Assembly (NCBI RefSeq): GCF_023101765.2
Contig: NC_064235.1
Span: forward strand, 5,329,501 to 5,393,500
DNA length: 64,000 nucleotides
Origin: Spodoptera frugiperda
Lineage: Eukaryota; Arthropoda; Insecta; Lepidoptera; Noctuidae
Reading direction: 5' to 3'
Of this stretch, positions 44,601 through 55,731 are shown one piece after another. Each line of letters begins with the position of its first letter. Within the stretch, counting starts at the first letter, position 1. Under the pieces are notes generated by a model. That model made no database searches, was not told the origin of the DNA, and saw only the letters and a program-made list of their open reading frames with translations. The translations under genes were made by a program, and so were the position numbers.

Positions 44601-46460
44601 TACAGGAGAAAATGATACCACGGCCTCACCGAAAACCGACGTGAACCTTCGTCGTTGCGTTATGTGAGTGAGGCTATCGGAGGTTCAATTCCCCCTTTCC
44701 CAATCCCCGATTTCCTAACAACCCTTAAATTCCTCACCCCCAAAAGGCCAGCAACGGACTTGTAACGCCTCTGGTGCTTCAAGTGTCCATGGGCGGCGGC
44801 GATTGCATACCATCAGGTGATACATCAGGTCGTTTACAGGCGTGGTCCATAAAAAAATCCTTGTGTGGGGCAACGATTTAAAATAATTTCTCATTCAAGA
44901 TCGTTTGTCAAAGAAAATAACATTGATAAAATAGGGTCGCACAATGACTTAGCCTTGTACTTTGCACTTTAAGTAATACCTAATAGTATAAATAAAACAG
45001 TGTTGTATAATAATATTATACCTATTATACAATTTATGTATAAATTTTGCAAACATTGGTTATACAAACTCGTTTGTATTAAATGACATTTTTCCTTTAA
45101 TAACTGCTGTTGTGTCATGAATGAAATTAATCGTTTTATGTTAATTTTTTCTTATTTCTTACTAAGTAGTTGGTAGCCTTGATATCTTACTAAGTTTAAA
45201 TAGTGACCTATCCTAGCTTGGCTTAGGTCCTAATTTCGTAATGTTTCTGTTAAACATGTTGATTTTTTCTTTTATAAATAATACAACACGAAAAGAAGAT
45301 TTTTTATGGTAAGTATAAGCCGGTAAACGAGCCGGATCGCCTGATGGTAAACACTTGAAACACCAAAGGCGTTACAAATGCGTTGCCGGCTTTTTGGGGG
45401 TTAGGAATTTAAGGGTTTTTAGGGAATCGGGGATTGGGAAGATTGGGAAGGGGGGTATTGGGCCTCCGGTTACCTCACTCACACAACGAAACACAACGCA
45501 AGCGTTGTTTCACGTCAGGTTACTGTGAGGCCGTGGTATCACTCCGGTCGAGCCGGCCCAGTCGTGCCGAAGCATGGCTCTCCCACAATTAACAATATAC
45601 CTATTTATTTACGCTACAAATTATTTGAATTATTAATTATTAAATATTTAATTAAGGAGTTTAATTGAAACAAAAGAATATAAAATTCATAGCTACTGCT
45701 ATCGGTTTACTTGGCGCCAATTGGGTAGTTTCTTCAGTCAAAAATAAATTATTTTGACATTTCAATACAATAAAATATCCCAAAATAATCGTACTTTCAT
45801 TCATTAATTTGACGATATACTTATTTATTTAATTTTCTAGTTAATTTTCTAGAAATAAGTCTGCCATTTGACGCAAAAATCGAATGACGTCATAATGCAC
45901 TATTGCATACAAAATATAGTTTTTGACATTTCGATAAAAGTATTGAATTTGACTATTAGGAAACTATCCAATTTCATTGTGGATTAATTTCATTACTACC
46001 TTAACTGGCAAATAACAGACATATGTTATTCATTGATAAACAAAGTCAAACTCAAAGTCAAATCATGTATTCCAATCAAACCAGAAATGGGTAGGTACTT
46101 TTAAAATGTCAACAAATAAATAAATAGTCAAATACCTAATTTATTCCAATATACTTAGGTACTTTTGAAATTGAAATGTCAACAAAGAAAGAAAGAAATA
46201 AATAATAGTCTGGGTAGGTACTTTTAAAATGTCAACAAATAAATAAATAGTCAAATCCTTTATTCCAATTAAACCATAATATTCTTAGGTACCTACTTTT
46301 GAAACGTCAACAAAGAAAGAAAGAAATAAATAATAGTCTGTCAGTATGTCCGTCAGTGAAGCTGAGGGTGAGGCATTTTAAAATAGGTAAATACACAATT
46401 TACTTAACAAAATAAAACGTAAATATTAAATTACTTACCGTTCACGCAAATGTTATCCAT
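41665..46460 (-). CDS. Small three-exon gene of unknown function, protein ends in SKL
   Basis: Exons 46439-46460 (ATG at 46460), 42601-42688 and 41665-41920 (TAG) have canonical borders and compatible phases (1, then 2), giving 121 aa. The protein starts MDNICVN, then has VSSLETMYTDFDGWVTRFNS, a charged Arg/Asp-rich middle (NSRRHDDSDLYDRDYF) and an Arg-rich LLLRQRQLRRSARR stretch. It ends in a Tyr-rich tail with terminal IRSKL, a possible type-1 peroxisomal signal. No signal peptide or membrane segment is evident and no family was recognised. Intron 1 is about 3.7 kb and full of repeats. An extra exon inside it cannot be excluded. Confidence 0.7.
42295..43140. repeat. Repeats flanking exon 2 of the small gene
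   Basis: 42295-42540 is the GGCGCCCACTTGTGGGA dispersed repeat. 42745-42800 and 42855-43140 are 'gggagagccatgcttcgg' copies (the latter minus and nearly complete). Confidence 0.6.
43415..43940. repeat. Retroposon 5' part and MITE family D
   Basis: 43415-43620 matches the GC-rich 5' part of the retroposon at 5205-5410 (CGTCGGGGATCGCGGGATGA, GCGCGCCTCAAAGAG-like). 43810-43940 is a MITE D. Confidence 0.65.
44210..44855. repeat. Cluster of tRNA-derived SINEs
   Basis: 44210-44330 is minus and 44476-44610 plus for the SINE with body TTGTTCCGGGTCTGAGTGTG. 44336-44470 carries a tRNA-like head with B box GGGTTCGATTCCCGGGTCGG. 44612-44855 is a 'gggagagccatgcttcgg' copy. The head does not fold into a full cloverleaf, so it is not a tRNA gene. 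Confidence 0.65.
45306..45590 (-). mobile_element. SINE-like element 'gggagagccatgcttcgg', minus
   Basis: GGTAAACGAGCCGGATCGCC through ACAACGCAAGCGTTGTTTCA to GAAGCATGGCTCTCCCA. In intron 1 of the small gene. Confidence 0.65.
46040..46370 (+). repeat. LINE-tail repeats in tandem
   Basis: Three partial copies of AAGTCAAATCATGTATTCCA-type sequence followed by GGTACTTTTAAAATGTCAAC, ending GTCAGTATGTCCGTCAGTGA. Related to 4990-5130, 60750-60925, 62570-62735 and, reversed, 63337-63450. Confidence 0.55.
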
Positions 46461-46724
46461 TTTTGTCAATAAAAACACATCACAGTTATTTATTCGACAC
46501 TGTCTCGGAAACGGCTGAGCACTGAATGATAAAATTATATTTTTGTTGTTACTCGGTGTAAACAAACAATGTTGACGTGCTCGCGTGTCGATAGTCGATA
46601 GCGAGAGTACGACGTTTATCTTGTAGTGATGCGAACGTGAGGTATCGATGGAAGTTATCGATAATACTCGTAATGTTAAAATTACTTAATTGATTTTGAA
46701 ATAATTAGTTATAAGAGGCTGCCT

Positions 46725-46975
46725 CGTTGGTCGAGTGGTCGCAAGTGCGACTGCCAAATTGCCGTGTCGGGCAAAGTATTATTGGACTTTTTTCGGATTT
46801 TCGAAAATTTCTCGGAGTTTGAAATTGTGTCCAGGATATGGCAATAAGCTCACCCCCTATTACATGGGACTTATAACACAAATGGTGAAAAGTGGGTGTA
46901 CATTGTATAGCGGCATTACGTGCCGTAATGTGCACCTCTGCCTACGCCTTCGGGGATAAAAGACGTGACGTTGTG
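46725..46975 (+). mobile_element. tRNA-derived SINE
   Basis: Head with A-box-like GTTGGTCGAGTGGTCGC, then GCAAAGTATTATTGGACTTT. The body contains GGATATGGCAATAAGCTCAC and ends GGGGATAAAAGACGTGACGT with a (GT)n tail. The same family, minus, is at 52745-52912. Confidence 0.75.
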
Positions 46976-46999
46976 TGTGTGTGTAGTTATAAGAGGTTA

Positions 47000-48000
47000 T
47001 GGTCATAATGGCTGTTGGTTCGTGTAATGAGTTTTGTTAAATAAATATGTTAATGAATGTGCTTAATTTTATTTATTTATTTAATTTAATGACCTAAAAC
47101 AATACATAATTTATTAGCTAAATGAATATATATTCATGACTGGTATTAACAACTGCTTGCTTTACCTCTTGTCTGTCGGTATATGATAGATGATACACAA
47201 TATAAAACCCATTAAATTAACTAAAAATTACGGTTTACTCACGCAAATTAATTGGCTTTTTGTCACATTAAGTATACCTCACTATTTTTTCAAATTGTAC
47301 AATTATTTAGATAAAGATAAAAAAATCTGTTTGGTGTTACGAAATGTCTGATATTTCATATATTCATTTATATTGATCATCACTCACTTGAAGGAATCCA
47401 CTGCTGGATACAGGCATCCTTTTAATAAAGAATTGCAGGTTGGCTGGCTGTGGCTGACTGTGTGGCCCATAGGCTTCCTGTGAAGTTTATAAAAAAAATC
47501 ATTAAACTTATTGTCTGTTCACCTTGTAGATCCTACGCTGTACCTACCAATTAGTAGCCATTTTTATTTCATTGTATTAGAGAACAAACAACGATAGAAT
47601 AAAATAATATAAATAAAAATTAATAGTTAATTACAGGTTTTCCTAAATTTTTCTGAGGTATACTTCGGTTACAGAACGGAACCATTTAAAATAGTAAACA
47701 GAAAAGTAATAAAATAAATATACCAAAACTTAACTTTAAATTTTAATGTGACAATTCTCCAATCTTAGACACTATATTACATAAAGAAAACTATCGACAA
47801 AAAGCAATCTATCGATATAAACATCGAGCAACAACAAACTTACCCACAACACTAAGTATATCGTCACACGTCCGTATTCTGGAACCGGTCGGCGTCGCTT
47901 ATTGCCAACACTAGTCGAGTTTACATCACAATCTAATATGTTTTGTAACACATTTCGTCATTAGCCGATGCATAGCTACCTACTGCTTAGCTCACAAACT
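47000..48000. other. AT-rich intergenic region, no gene found
   Basis: No supported gene. 47392-47480 contains a LINE-like phrase (CCACTGCTGGATACAGGCAT) that resembles an exon but is repeat-derived. Confidence 0.45.
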
Positions 48001-48770
48001 AAGAGACTAATATTATAAAGCTGAAGAGTTTGTTTGTTTGTTTGAACGCGCTAATCTCCGAAACTACTGGGCCGATTAGAATAATTCTTTTTGTGTTGGA
48101 TAGCGCATTTATCGAGGAAGGTTATAGGCTATAAAACATCACGCTACTATCCATAGGAACCGAGCAGAGCGGGTAAAACCGCGCGGAAGCAGCTAGTCTA
48201 ATATGTTTTGTAACACATTTCGTCATTAACCGATGCATAGCTACCTACTGCTTAGCTCACAAACTAAGAGCGGAGGCACATTATGCGTTGCGGCGGCGAT
48301 GCGGTCGTCGTAAATTTTTTTTTACGGTAAACGAGCAGACGGATTGTAAGCAATCACCGCCGCGTATGGACGCTTGAAACATCAGAGGCGTTACAAGTGC
48401 GTTGCCGGCCTTTTGGGGGCTAGCAATTTAAGAGTTGTTGGGAATTGGGGATTGGGATAATTGAGAAGGGGAAATTGGGCCTCCCGGCACCTCCCGGTAA
48501 CCTCACTCACACAACGAAACACAACGCAAGAGTTTTGTAACACATTTCGTCATTAACCGATGCATAGCTACCTACCTACTGCTTAGCTCACTAACTTAGA
48601 GCGAGGGCACATTATGCGTTGCGGCGGCGATGCGGTCGTCTTGCATTTTTTTGACGGTAAACGAGCAGACGGATCACCTGATTGTAAGCAATCGCCGCTG
48701 CCCATGGACACTTGAAACACCAGAGGCGTTAGAAGTGCGTTGCCGGCCTTTATGGATCACCTGATGTTAA
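48001..48770. repeat. Triplicated segment with SINE-like copies
   Basis: The block TTTTGTAACACATTTCGTCA plus ACCGATGCATAGCTACCTAC occurs three times (about 47940, 48208 and 48531). The copies are separated by a dispersed repeat (48001-48200) and minus SINE-like copies (48320-48530, 48640-48760). The second and third also share GCACATTATGCGTTGCGGCG. Confidence 0.65.
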
Positions 48771-48777
48771 GCAATCG

Positions 48778-49998
48778 AATGAAAGAAAGAAAGAAAGAAA
48801 GAAAAATCATTTATTCGGCACCGGGCACGATGCACCAAAACAAAACACAAAATAGAAGAAAAAAATATGGTAAAATTAATTAATACATTTAAAAAAACAC
48901 AAAAAAAAATGCACTACTTAATTATATAAAAAAAAATAAAAACACATACAAACACACAACAGATAAAAGAAAAAAAAAAAAACAAGGTGGCAACGTGCCC
49001 AAGCCAAAAGGGTTGCCACCTCAGTATGAGCTGGGCACCGAAAGTACCCAGCACTGATTTTCAGTTGGCACCCTTTGCAGTGACCCACGGACGGAGACAA
49101 CGCACAAAACAAAACAAAACACAAGTAATATAGTAAAATAAATTAACAGAATAAATAAACATAAAAATGAGAATATTAAAATAAACATACATACATATAT
49201 TTTAAAATACATCTATAAATAAATAAAAATAAATGATAACAATTAAAAAGAACATAATAAAAGAAAAACATAATATTGTGGGTAGGTGTGTGATCGTAAG
49301 GTCACCCCGCAGCACGACACTCATTTGACTCCTACCCGTAAAAGTGGTCGCTTTGTCATTACCCCATGGAAAAGAATAAATTATCTAGACTATGTAGGTA
49401 CATGTCTAGATAACAGTGCGCGGAAGAGCGAGCGTGGAAGGTATAAGAAAATACAAGGGTGGCACAGGACGGCAATCCACCAACAACTACCGCAGACAAC
49501 ATGGGACTCGAAGGTAAGTTTACCAAACTTATTGTATCCCGCATTGCTGCTACATAGCACTCATACATGGTATTTAGATTTTAATAATAAGTAAATGTCA
49601 GATTATAAATAAAATAAGATAAAAAAATATGTCATACACTTGTGAACCTACAAAACTAAATAAATAAAAATAAAATAAAAGTCAATTTAAATAAAGGACA
49701 GATCAATATTTATTGATTCACTGTCGATTTGTGAGCTTCTTAAAAAGTCCTTTAGCTTTCTTCTAAAACTATAAATGCTTTGCAGGTCCCTAATTGGCGG
49801 AGGTATGTTGTTCCAACACTTGGACGCTGCATACCGGAAAGTTGCGGCGCCGCACCGTTCATGTGCCCACTGACACGGTGAAACGTTTGCGAAGCGGTGC
49901 CGCAACGCATCATGTGCCCCTGCTCTTACGTATGCGATCGAGATAATGCTTGCAATCGAGTAATCGATTTCATAATATACCTTTAATAATGGCGGCAT
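48778..49998 (-). mobile_element. CR1/jockey-like LINE 3' end
   Basis: 49998-49690 (minus) encodes the C-terminal part of an ORF2, with FRYAASKCWNNIPPPIRDLQ and YSFRRKLKDFL. Downstream are AT-rich sequence and a 3' UTR-like stretch ending in an AAATGATTTTTC block followed by (CTTT)n at 48778-48803. Whether all 1.2 kb is one element is inferred. Confidence 0.65.
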
Positions 49999-50056
49999 TT
50001 TGTCACACCATTATACTTCTTGTGGATTTTGTAAGTGCCAACTAAAGGGACTATAC

Positions 50057-50225
50057 GTAGGAGTGGGAGGAATACGTCATTTCTACGTATAAAACGAACC
50101 TAGAAGGGACGTCACGCGACATTTCAAATCGATATATCTTCGAAAGTATTGGTTTTCATAAGAAAATAAAAAATACGTGTCTAATGTTTTAAAATAATCT
50201 ATAAGACAGACATTGAAATGAAAAA
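50057..50225. mobile_element. Fragment of the 'gatgatgacggggtatg' TIR family
   Basis: Internal part only: GTGGGAGGAATACGTCATTT, GACATTTCAAATCGATATAT, AAATACGTGTCTAATGTTTT. Fuller copies at 21697-22015 and 53337-53802. Confidence 0.6.
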
Positions 50226-50246
50226 TTTAAAGTGCATGACTTTCTT

Positions 50247-51035
50247 TTCTTTTTTTATGGTTATAAGCAGGTAACGAGCAGACGGATCAACTGATGGTAA
50301 GCAATCGCCGCCGCCCATGGACATCCGAAACACAAAAGGCGCTACAAGTGCGTTGCCTTTAGGGGGTTAGAAAGATAAGGGTTTTTGAGAAATCGGGAAT
50401 TTGGAAGACTACGGAGTAGGGTAATTGGGTCTCTGGTAACCTCACTCACACAACGCAAGCGTTGTTTCACGTCGGTTTTCTGCTCGGCCGTGGTATCACT
50501 CCGGTCGAGCCGGCCCAGCAGTGCCGAAGTATGTACGCGACCACAAGAAGGAGATGTGTTTCGCAAAATGTTATTTCTACATAATGAAAGTTTACCAATC
50601 CTTTACTAGTTAGCCTTCGGATAAAACATGGTTGAGTTTTATTTCCGTATGCGGCGCGGAGTGAATGTTCTGCCAAGAATAACCTACTAGGTATAACGGT
50701 ACTGTCTACTTTATATTCGAAAAGAGATTACCTATTTATAAAACCTATTTTAACAAGTGTGGGAGAGCCATGCTTCGGTACGAATGTGCCGGCTCGACCG
50801 GAGTAATACCACGGCCGAGCAGAAAACCAACGTGAAACAACGCTTGCGTTGTGTGAGTGAGGTTACCAGAGACCCAATTACCCTACTCCGTAGTCTTCCA
50901 AATTCCCGATTTCTCAAAAACCCTTATCTTTCTAACCCCCTAAAGGCAACGCACTTGTAGCGCCTTTTGTGTTTCGGATGTCCATGGGCGGCGGCGATTG
51001 CTTACCATCAGGTGATCCGTCTATGCCGAGATGCA
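50247..51035. repeat. Inverted pair of near-identical SINE-like copies
   Basis: 50247-50530 (minus) and 50757-51035 (plus) share unusual variants not seen in other copies, for example CTACGGAGTAGGGTAATTGG, GGGTTAGAAAGATAAGGGTT and CTTTAGGGGG. They lie head-to-head about 230 bp apart, implying a recent inverted duplication. Confidence 0.7.
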
Positions 51036-51103
51036 CTTAAGTTATATCATAAAACACTCCACTCTGATGTAAAATAAATACAAACGACACACTTTAGCTG
51101 GTA

Positions 51104-51261
51104 GTATCCTTAGTATGAGTTTGCTTTACGTTTAAAGTAGGTAATCGAAACGAGAGCGCCTTCGGCGCTCATCGGTTGATTCATTAGCGCCGACCAATCA
51201 GAGCGAAGAACACGCTCTCGTTTTATTTTCGTTTAACGTAAAGCAAACTTGCACTAAGGCT
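51104..51261. mobile_element. Foldback MITE, family D (plus a partial second copy)
   Basis: TATCCTTAGTATGAGTTTGC to AAGCAAACTTGCACTAAGG. A partial second right arm follows to about 51360 (GACCAATCAGAGCGCCGAAC). Confidence 0.7.
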
Positions 51262-51539
51262 ACTGATTGGTTGATTCATTCGCGCTGACCAATCAGAGCG
51301 CCGAACCCGCTGTCATTTCGCTTTCGGCCCACATAAAGCAAAACTCGTACTAAGGGGTACAGAATAAGTGTTTTTTTCATTAATCCAAGAACAAAAGAGA
51401 CTACATAATATAATATAATCTAAGTAAATAAAATTAATCTCTACATAACAACAGTAAGATTACAAAAGGACGCTCTCGCTTGACCGATAAAGTGTTCAAG
51501 GGTAAATTCAAATGTTGTTTATTTATATGTTACTATCAA

Positions 51540-52910
51540 ACCCGGCGAACTCCGTTTCGCCACCAATGGTTTTTCCTACTTTCCTGCTTTTCTCTTGAAA
51601 TTTTTCATAAATTTTCTTTGCTATAAACCTCATCGCATCAAAAACCGTAGCGCAGTTTTAAAGATTTAACGATCTAACCATACAAGATTTAACCATAGAT
51701 AGGGACAGAGAAAGCGACTTTGTTTTACCACGTTTTCCACGGTTTTGCATTCGTTGGAAAGGTCTCGGGCTCCGTGAGGTTTAAAGCAAAGAAAATTAAT
51801 TGGGCCTCTGGTAACCACACTCACACAACGATTTACAACGCAAGCTTTGTTTCACGTCGGTTTTCTGCTCGGCCGTGGTATCACTCCGGTCGAGCCGCCC
51901 CATTCGTGCCGAAGCATGGCTCTCCCACACTTAAAACTCTAAAAAATAGTGCGCCTTACAAAGTTCTAATAGCAATATATGGTGCCCCTGTATGATTTGT
52001 AATAGCAAAACGTTCTGCTCTACTAACTGCTACTTACTGCAGTAATCAGACACATTTAATGATTACTTAAACTATTCCTTAGTAACGATTTTGTACCGAA
52101 AACAATTGCTAAGGACTGGGTTAAGTAACCATTAAATGACTCTGAGTGAGGCGGTCACTCGCTAGTCAAAACAATATTAATTTAAGAGTGTGTACCAAAT
52201 ATCAGCAGCAGCCGAGCAGACGGATCACCTGATGGTAAGCAATCGCCGACACCCGAAACACCATAGGCGTTACAAGTGCGTTACCGGCCTTTTGGGGGTT
52301 AGGAATTTAAGGGTTGTTGGGGAATCGGGGTTTTGGAAGGGAGGTAATTGGGCCTCCGGTAACCTCACTCACACAACGAAACACAACGCAAGCGTTGTTT
52401 CACGTCGGTTTAAGGTAAGCGTCCACAGGCCCGCATCTTTGTTTGTCTTGTAATTCCCCAACAACCTTTTAATTCCTAACCCCCAAAAAGCCGGCAATGC
52501 ACTTGTAACGCCTCTGGTGTTTCGAGTGTCCATGGGCGGTCACGATTGCTTACCATCAGATGATCCATCTGCTTGTTTACCAGCTTATGTATCATAAAAA
52601 AAATACATCGGCAAGCATCAGCTCTACTGGGCCACATCTGTGGTGGTCTGATGGCTCTTTGAGCTAGCGAGACTGCTTCGCTGAAGAAGGAGACGGCAGC
52701 CCAGTCCCCCTTGCTCAGCGCCATAGCTTGAACCAATGAGACCTGGACTGCAATATACCTACTGGACACAATTCCACACTCCATGCTGCTACTGAGAAAT
52801 TTTCGAAACACCAAAAACAAGCCCAGTAATACTTTGCCTGACTCGGGAATCGAACCTGAGGCCCCTTGTCTGACAGTCGCACTTGCGACCACTGGACCAA
52901 CGAGACAGTC
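51540..52910. repeat. Repeat mosaic
   Basis: 51540-51790 contains the GCATTCGTTGGAAAGGTCTC repeat. 51797-51940, 52200-52420 (minus) and 52455-52600 (plus) are SINE-like copies. 52040-52155 is the TAAGTAACCATTAAATGACT repeat. 52745-52912 is a minus tRNA-derived SINE (B box GGTTCGATTCCCGAGTC on the minus strand). No gene. Confidence 0.6.
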
Positions 52911-53336
52911 TTACTTACCCTTTTTATAGAATAGTAAATAAGAAAATAAAACAAAAGCAAATTATATTTAAAATGGAATTTTTATTTATTTATTTATATT
53001 GACAATTTACACTTACGAGTAGTTTAAAATACACACTTAATAGGTATGTACTTACTTAGGTAAATATTAAATTAATGCTTCTATTTCTATTTAGTCCTTA
53101 TTTTTCAGTTTTTAATGTAAGCGAGAAAATCCATTTGTTATCATATAAATAACTAGTAACCCATTATTATATATATTCATGTATTAAACATATAAAATTT
53201 CCTCTTGAATCACTCTATCTATTAAAAAAAACCGCATCAAAATCCGTTGCCTAGTTTTAAAGATTTAAGCGTACAAAGGGACATAGGGACAGAGAAAGCG
53301 ACTTTCTTTTATACTATGAATTCATATGCTAGTAAG

Positions 53337-53802
53337 GATGATGACGGGGTATGAAAATTAAAAATCTATTTAGTCCGTCAGTTAGGTAATAAAAAAATAT
53401 TAGACACGTATTTTTTTTTTTTTTTGTTTTGTCATATAAGACAACTATACTTAGATAAAAACTAATCAAAGTTTAGAAGGTAAATACGTCATTTCTACGT
53501 ATAAAACGTACCTAAAAGTGACGTCACGCGATACTTCAAATCGACACATCTTCGAAAGTTTTAATGTTTCCGTAAGAAAATAAAAAAATACGTGTGTAAT
53601 GTTTTAAAATAATCTACAAGACGGACATTAAAATAAAGATTAATCATCATTAGTTGTCAGTTAAAAACTTTGATTCGTTTTTATCAAGAAGTATGTATTG
53701 TTATCTTAAATGACAAAATAAAAAAAATACGTGTCTAATATTTTTTCATTACCTAACTGACGGACTAAATAGATTTTTAATTTTCATACCCCGTCATCAT
53801 CC
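53337..53802. mobile_element. TIR element 'ggatgatgacggggtatg'
   Basis: 466 bp with long inverted ends: GGATGATGACGGGGTATGAA and TTCATACCCCGTCATCATCC, then AAATCTATTTAGTCCGTCAG in both arms. Non-coding inside. Superfamily not assigned. Confidence 0.75.
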
Positions 53803-55480
53803 CTATTATCAGTACCTACTAAAACAAAAGAATGATGGCAAGCAACCGTTTTCTCCCGTCGGATACTGGGGCCGACGGGAGAAAAAGCGAAGCGCGAATC
53901 ACTTATGAGAGCATACTGGTACAAGCCACAGGGCACCCGAGTCGTTTTGCAAATAAGGACAAAGGTAAATACGTTGCCTAGGTCATTCTACCTATCCCCT
54001 ATCTTCACACACAAAATTATCTAGGTGTCAGAATTATCTGATGGTATAAAGATGACTGACTGACTGACTGACATTGTCATCTATCAACACTGCCCAAACC
54101 ACTGAACGGACTTGACTGAAATTTTGCATGCAGGTAGATGTTAGAATGTGTATTCGCTAAGATAGGATTTTGATAAATTCTATCCCCAAGGGGATAAAAT
54201 AGGTGACGAAAATTGGACAATTTTAAATCGATCAGGTTAAGACTTTGCATGCATAAAGCTGCTATAAAGTTCCTACGTTTATCCCCAAAGATTTTTTGAT
54301 AAATTCCATTAACAAATCATGATACTTCTTAACTTGAGCAAAGCCGCGGGCAAAAACTAGTCGCACTATAAATATAAAAGTTTGTTTGTTTGGATATTTG
54401 TCTGTCAAACACGCCTAAACTACTGAACGGATTTTAATGAAATTTGGTATACAGACAGGGTATGAGCTGACTTGCGTGATAGGATACTTTTTATCCTACG
54501 GGAACGCGGGCAGAAGCTAGTTATTTTATATTTCCATCGCTTACATTAAAAACTGTCACAATTTATGTTAAAAAACTGATCAATAACTATTTACAAAATA
54601 TTAAATAGATAGTGGGGGCATCGATCATAAGTAGGTAGTGAAGGTCATAAGGGATAAGGAAGTGTGTTCGGGCATGTATTTTCGTCGTAGGGAAGATCAT
54701 TTTGAAAAAAATTTTGCAAAATAACATGTTTTTGAAATTGCGCTTTTCCCTTTACACTCTACTTATCATCAATTAATTCATTTGTTTTTGGGAATGTTGT
54801 AAATAATTTTACGTTTCTGGGTAGGTAATAAACCAAGGAAGCTTTTTTAATAGTTTGTACGCTAAGTGTCATATATTTTTTTCGAAATAAGTCCAGTTAA
54901 CTATCGACCAAATTACTGAAACAAAACAAAATTTCATAGGAAATTACTTGCTATATTAAAACGAATAATATTTCTGCGATTATTAGTATTTATAAATGAT
55001 AACTGATGTATTGGACAACTGATTAAAACTAAAATAACTAAAATCTAACAAGTATTTTTTTATAAATATTGATGTTTTTGTAATCAATTCGGGATATTTT
55101 TACCAAAACGTGCTAAAACGGTTGAATATCTCAGATAACTGCCACTTTTCGCCCAAGGTCCTCAGGGCTATTTCAGTAGAAAATTAGTTGTATTTCACCT
55201 CCCGAGAGGAATACGCGAATTCAAAGTCACCCTGTATACAGAATAGCCCAACAGAAATTATTATTGTTACTTATCCAATTTCAATTTTGATTTATGTCTG
55301 CAATCGAGTACACTGGGATTTTTATTTAATTTAGAAATTAAATAAACATATTCCTTATATTTAACACTTACTTTCATCACATTTAAATAGTCCCGAAGTC
55401 AATCTCTACTCCATTTGTCACCCACAGATAGTTTTTGACACACTAACACTGATTTAAAGTCATTAATTTCACTTTTCGGT
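53803..55480. repeat. Intergenic region with dispersed repeats
   Basis: 54040-54330 has a (GACT)n start followed by TGAAATTTTGCATGCAGGTA, a common insect repeat. 54360-54530 matches 40461-40560. 55140-55245 (GTATTTCACCTCCCGAGAGG) resembles a transposon end. No gene was seen. Confidence 0.45.
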
Positions 55481-55488
55481 TACATACT

Positions 55489-55709
55489 CGCACTTTTCCC
55501 GTTAAAAGTAGAACATTTCCGTTACGAAAAATTCCCGCTAAAAGTAGAACATTTCCGTTACGAAATTGCACTATTTCCCGTTAAAAGTAGAACTTTTCCG
55601 TTACGAAATAGCACTTTTCAGCTAAAAAAGAACTTTTCCGTTACGAAATAGCACTTTTTCCGTTAAAAGTAGAACTTTTCCGTTATGAAATCGCACTTTT
55701 TCCGTTATG
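55489..55709. repeat. Minisatellite in the 3' UTR of the homeobox gene
   Basis: About five imperfect units of 42-48 bp built from GTTAAAAGTAGAACTTTTCC and GTTACGAAATAGCACTTTT. It lies 23 bases beyond the stop codon of the homeobox gene (minus strand), so is probably transcribed. Confidence 0.75.
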
Positions 55710-55731
55710 TAGTGGGTGTAGGCGTCGTGTT

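Noticed and set aside
44086..44629. Short frames around 44.1-44.6 kb
   Set aside because: They are translations of tRNA-derived SINE copies.
46725..46800. Possible tRNA gene
   Set aside because: Box-like motifs are present but the arms do not pair and the sequence continues into a SINE body; the same holds for 44336-44410, 52845-52912 and 61752-61820.
47392..47480. Exon-like block with AG/GT borders (minus)
   Set aside because: It contains the phrase CCACTGCTGGATACAGGC, typical of a widespread lepidopteran LINE, and its phase fits no neighbouring exon.
49286..49594. Short plus frame and a possible first exon (ATGGGACTCGAAG then GTAAGT)
   Set aside because: No matching downstream exon was found and it lies within a likely LINE remnant.
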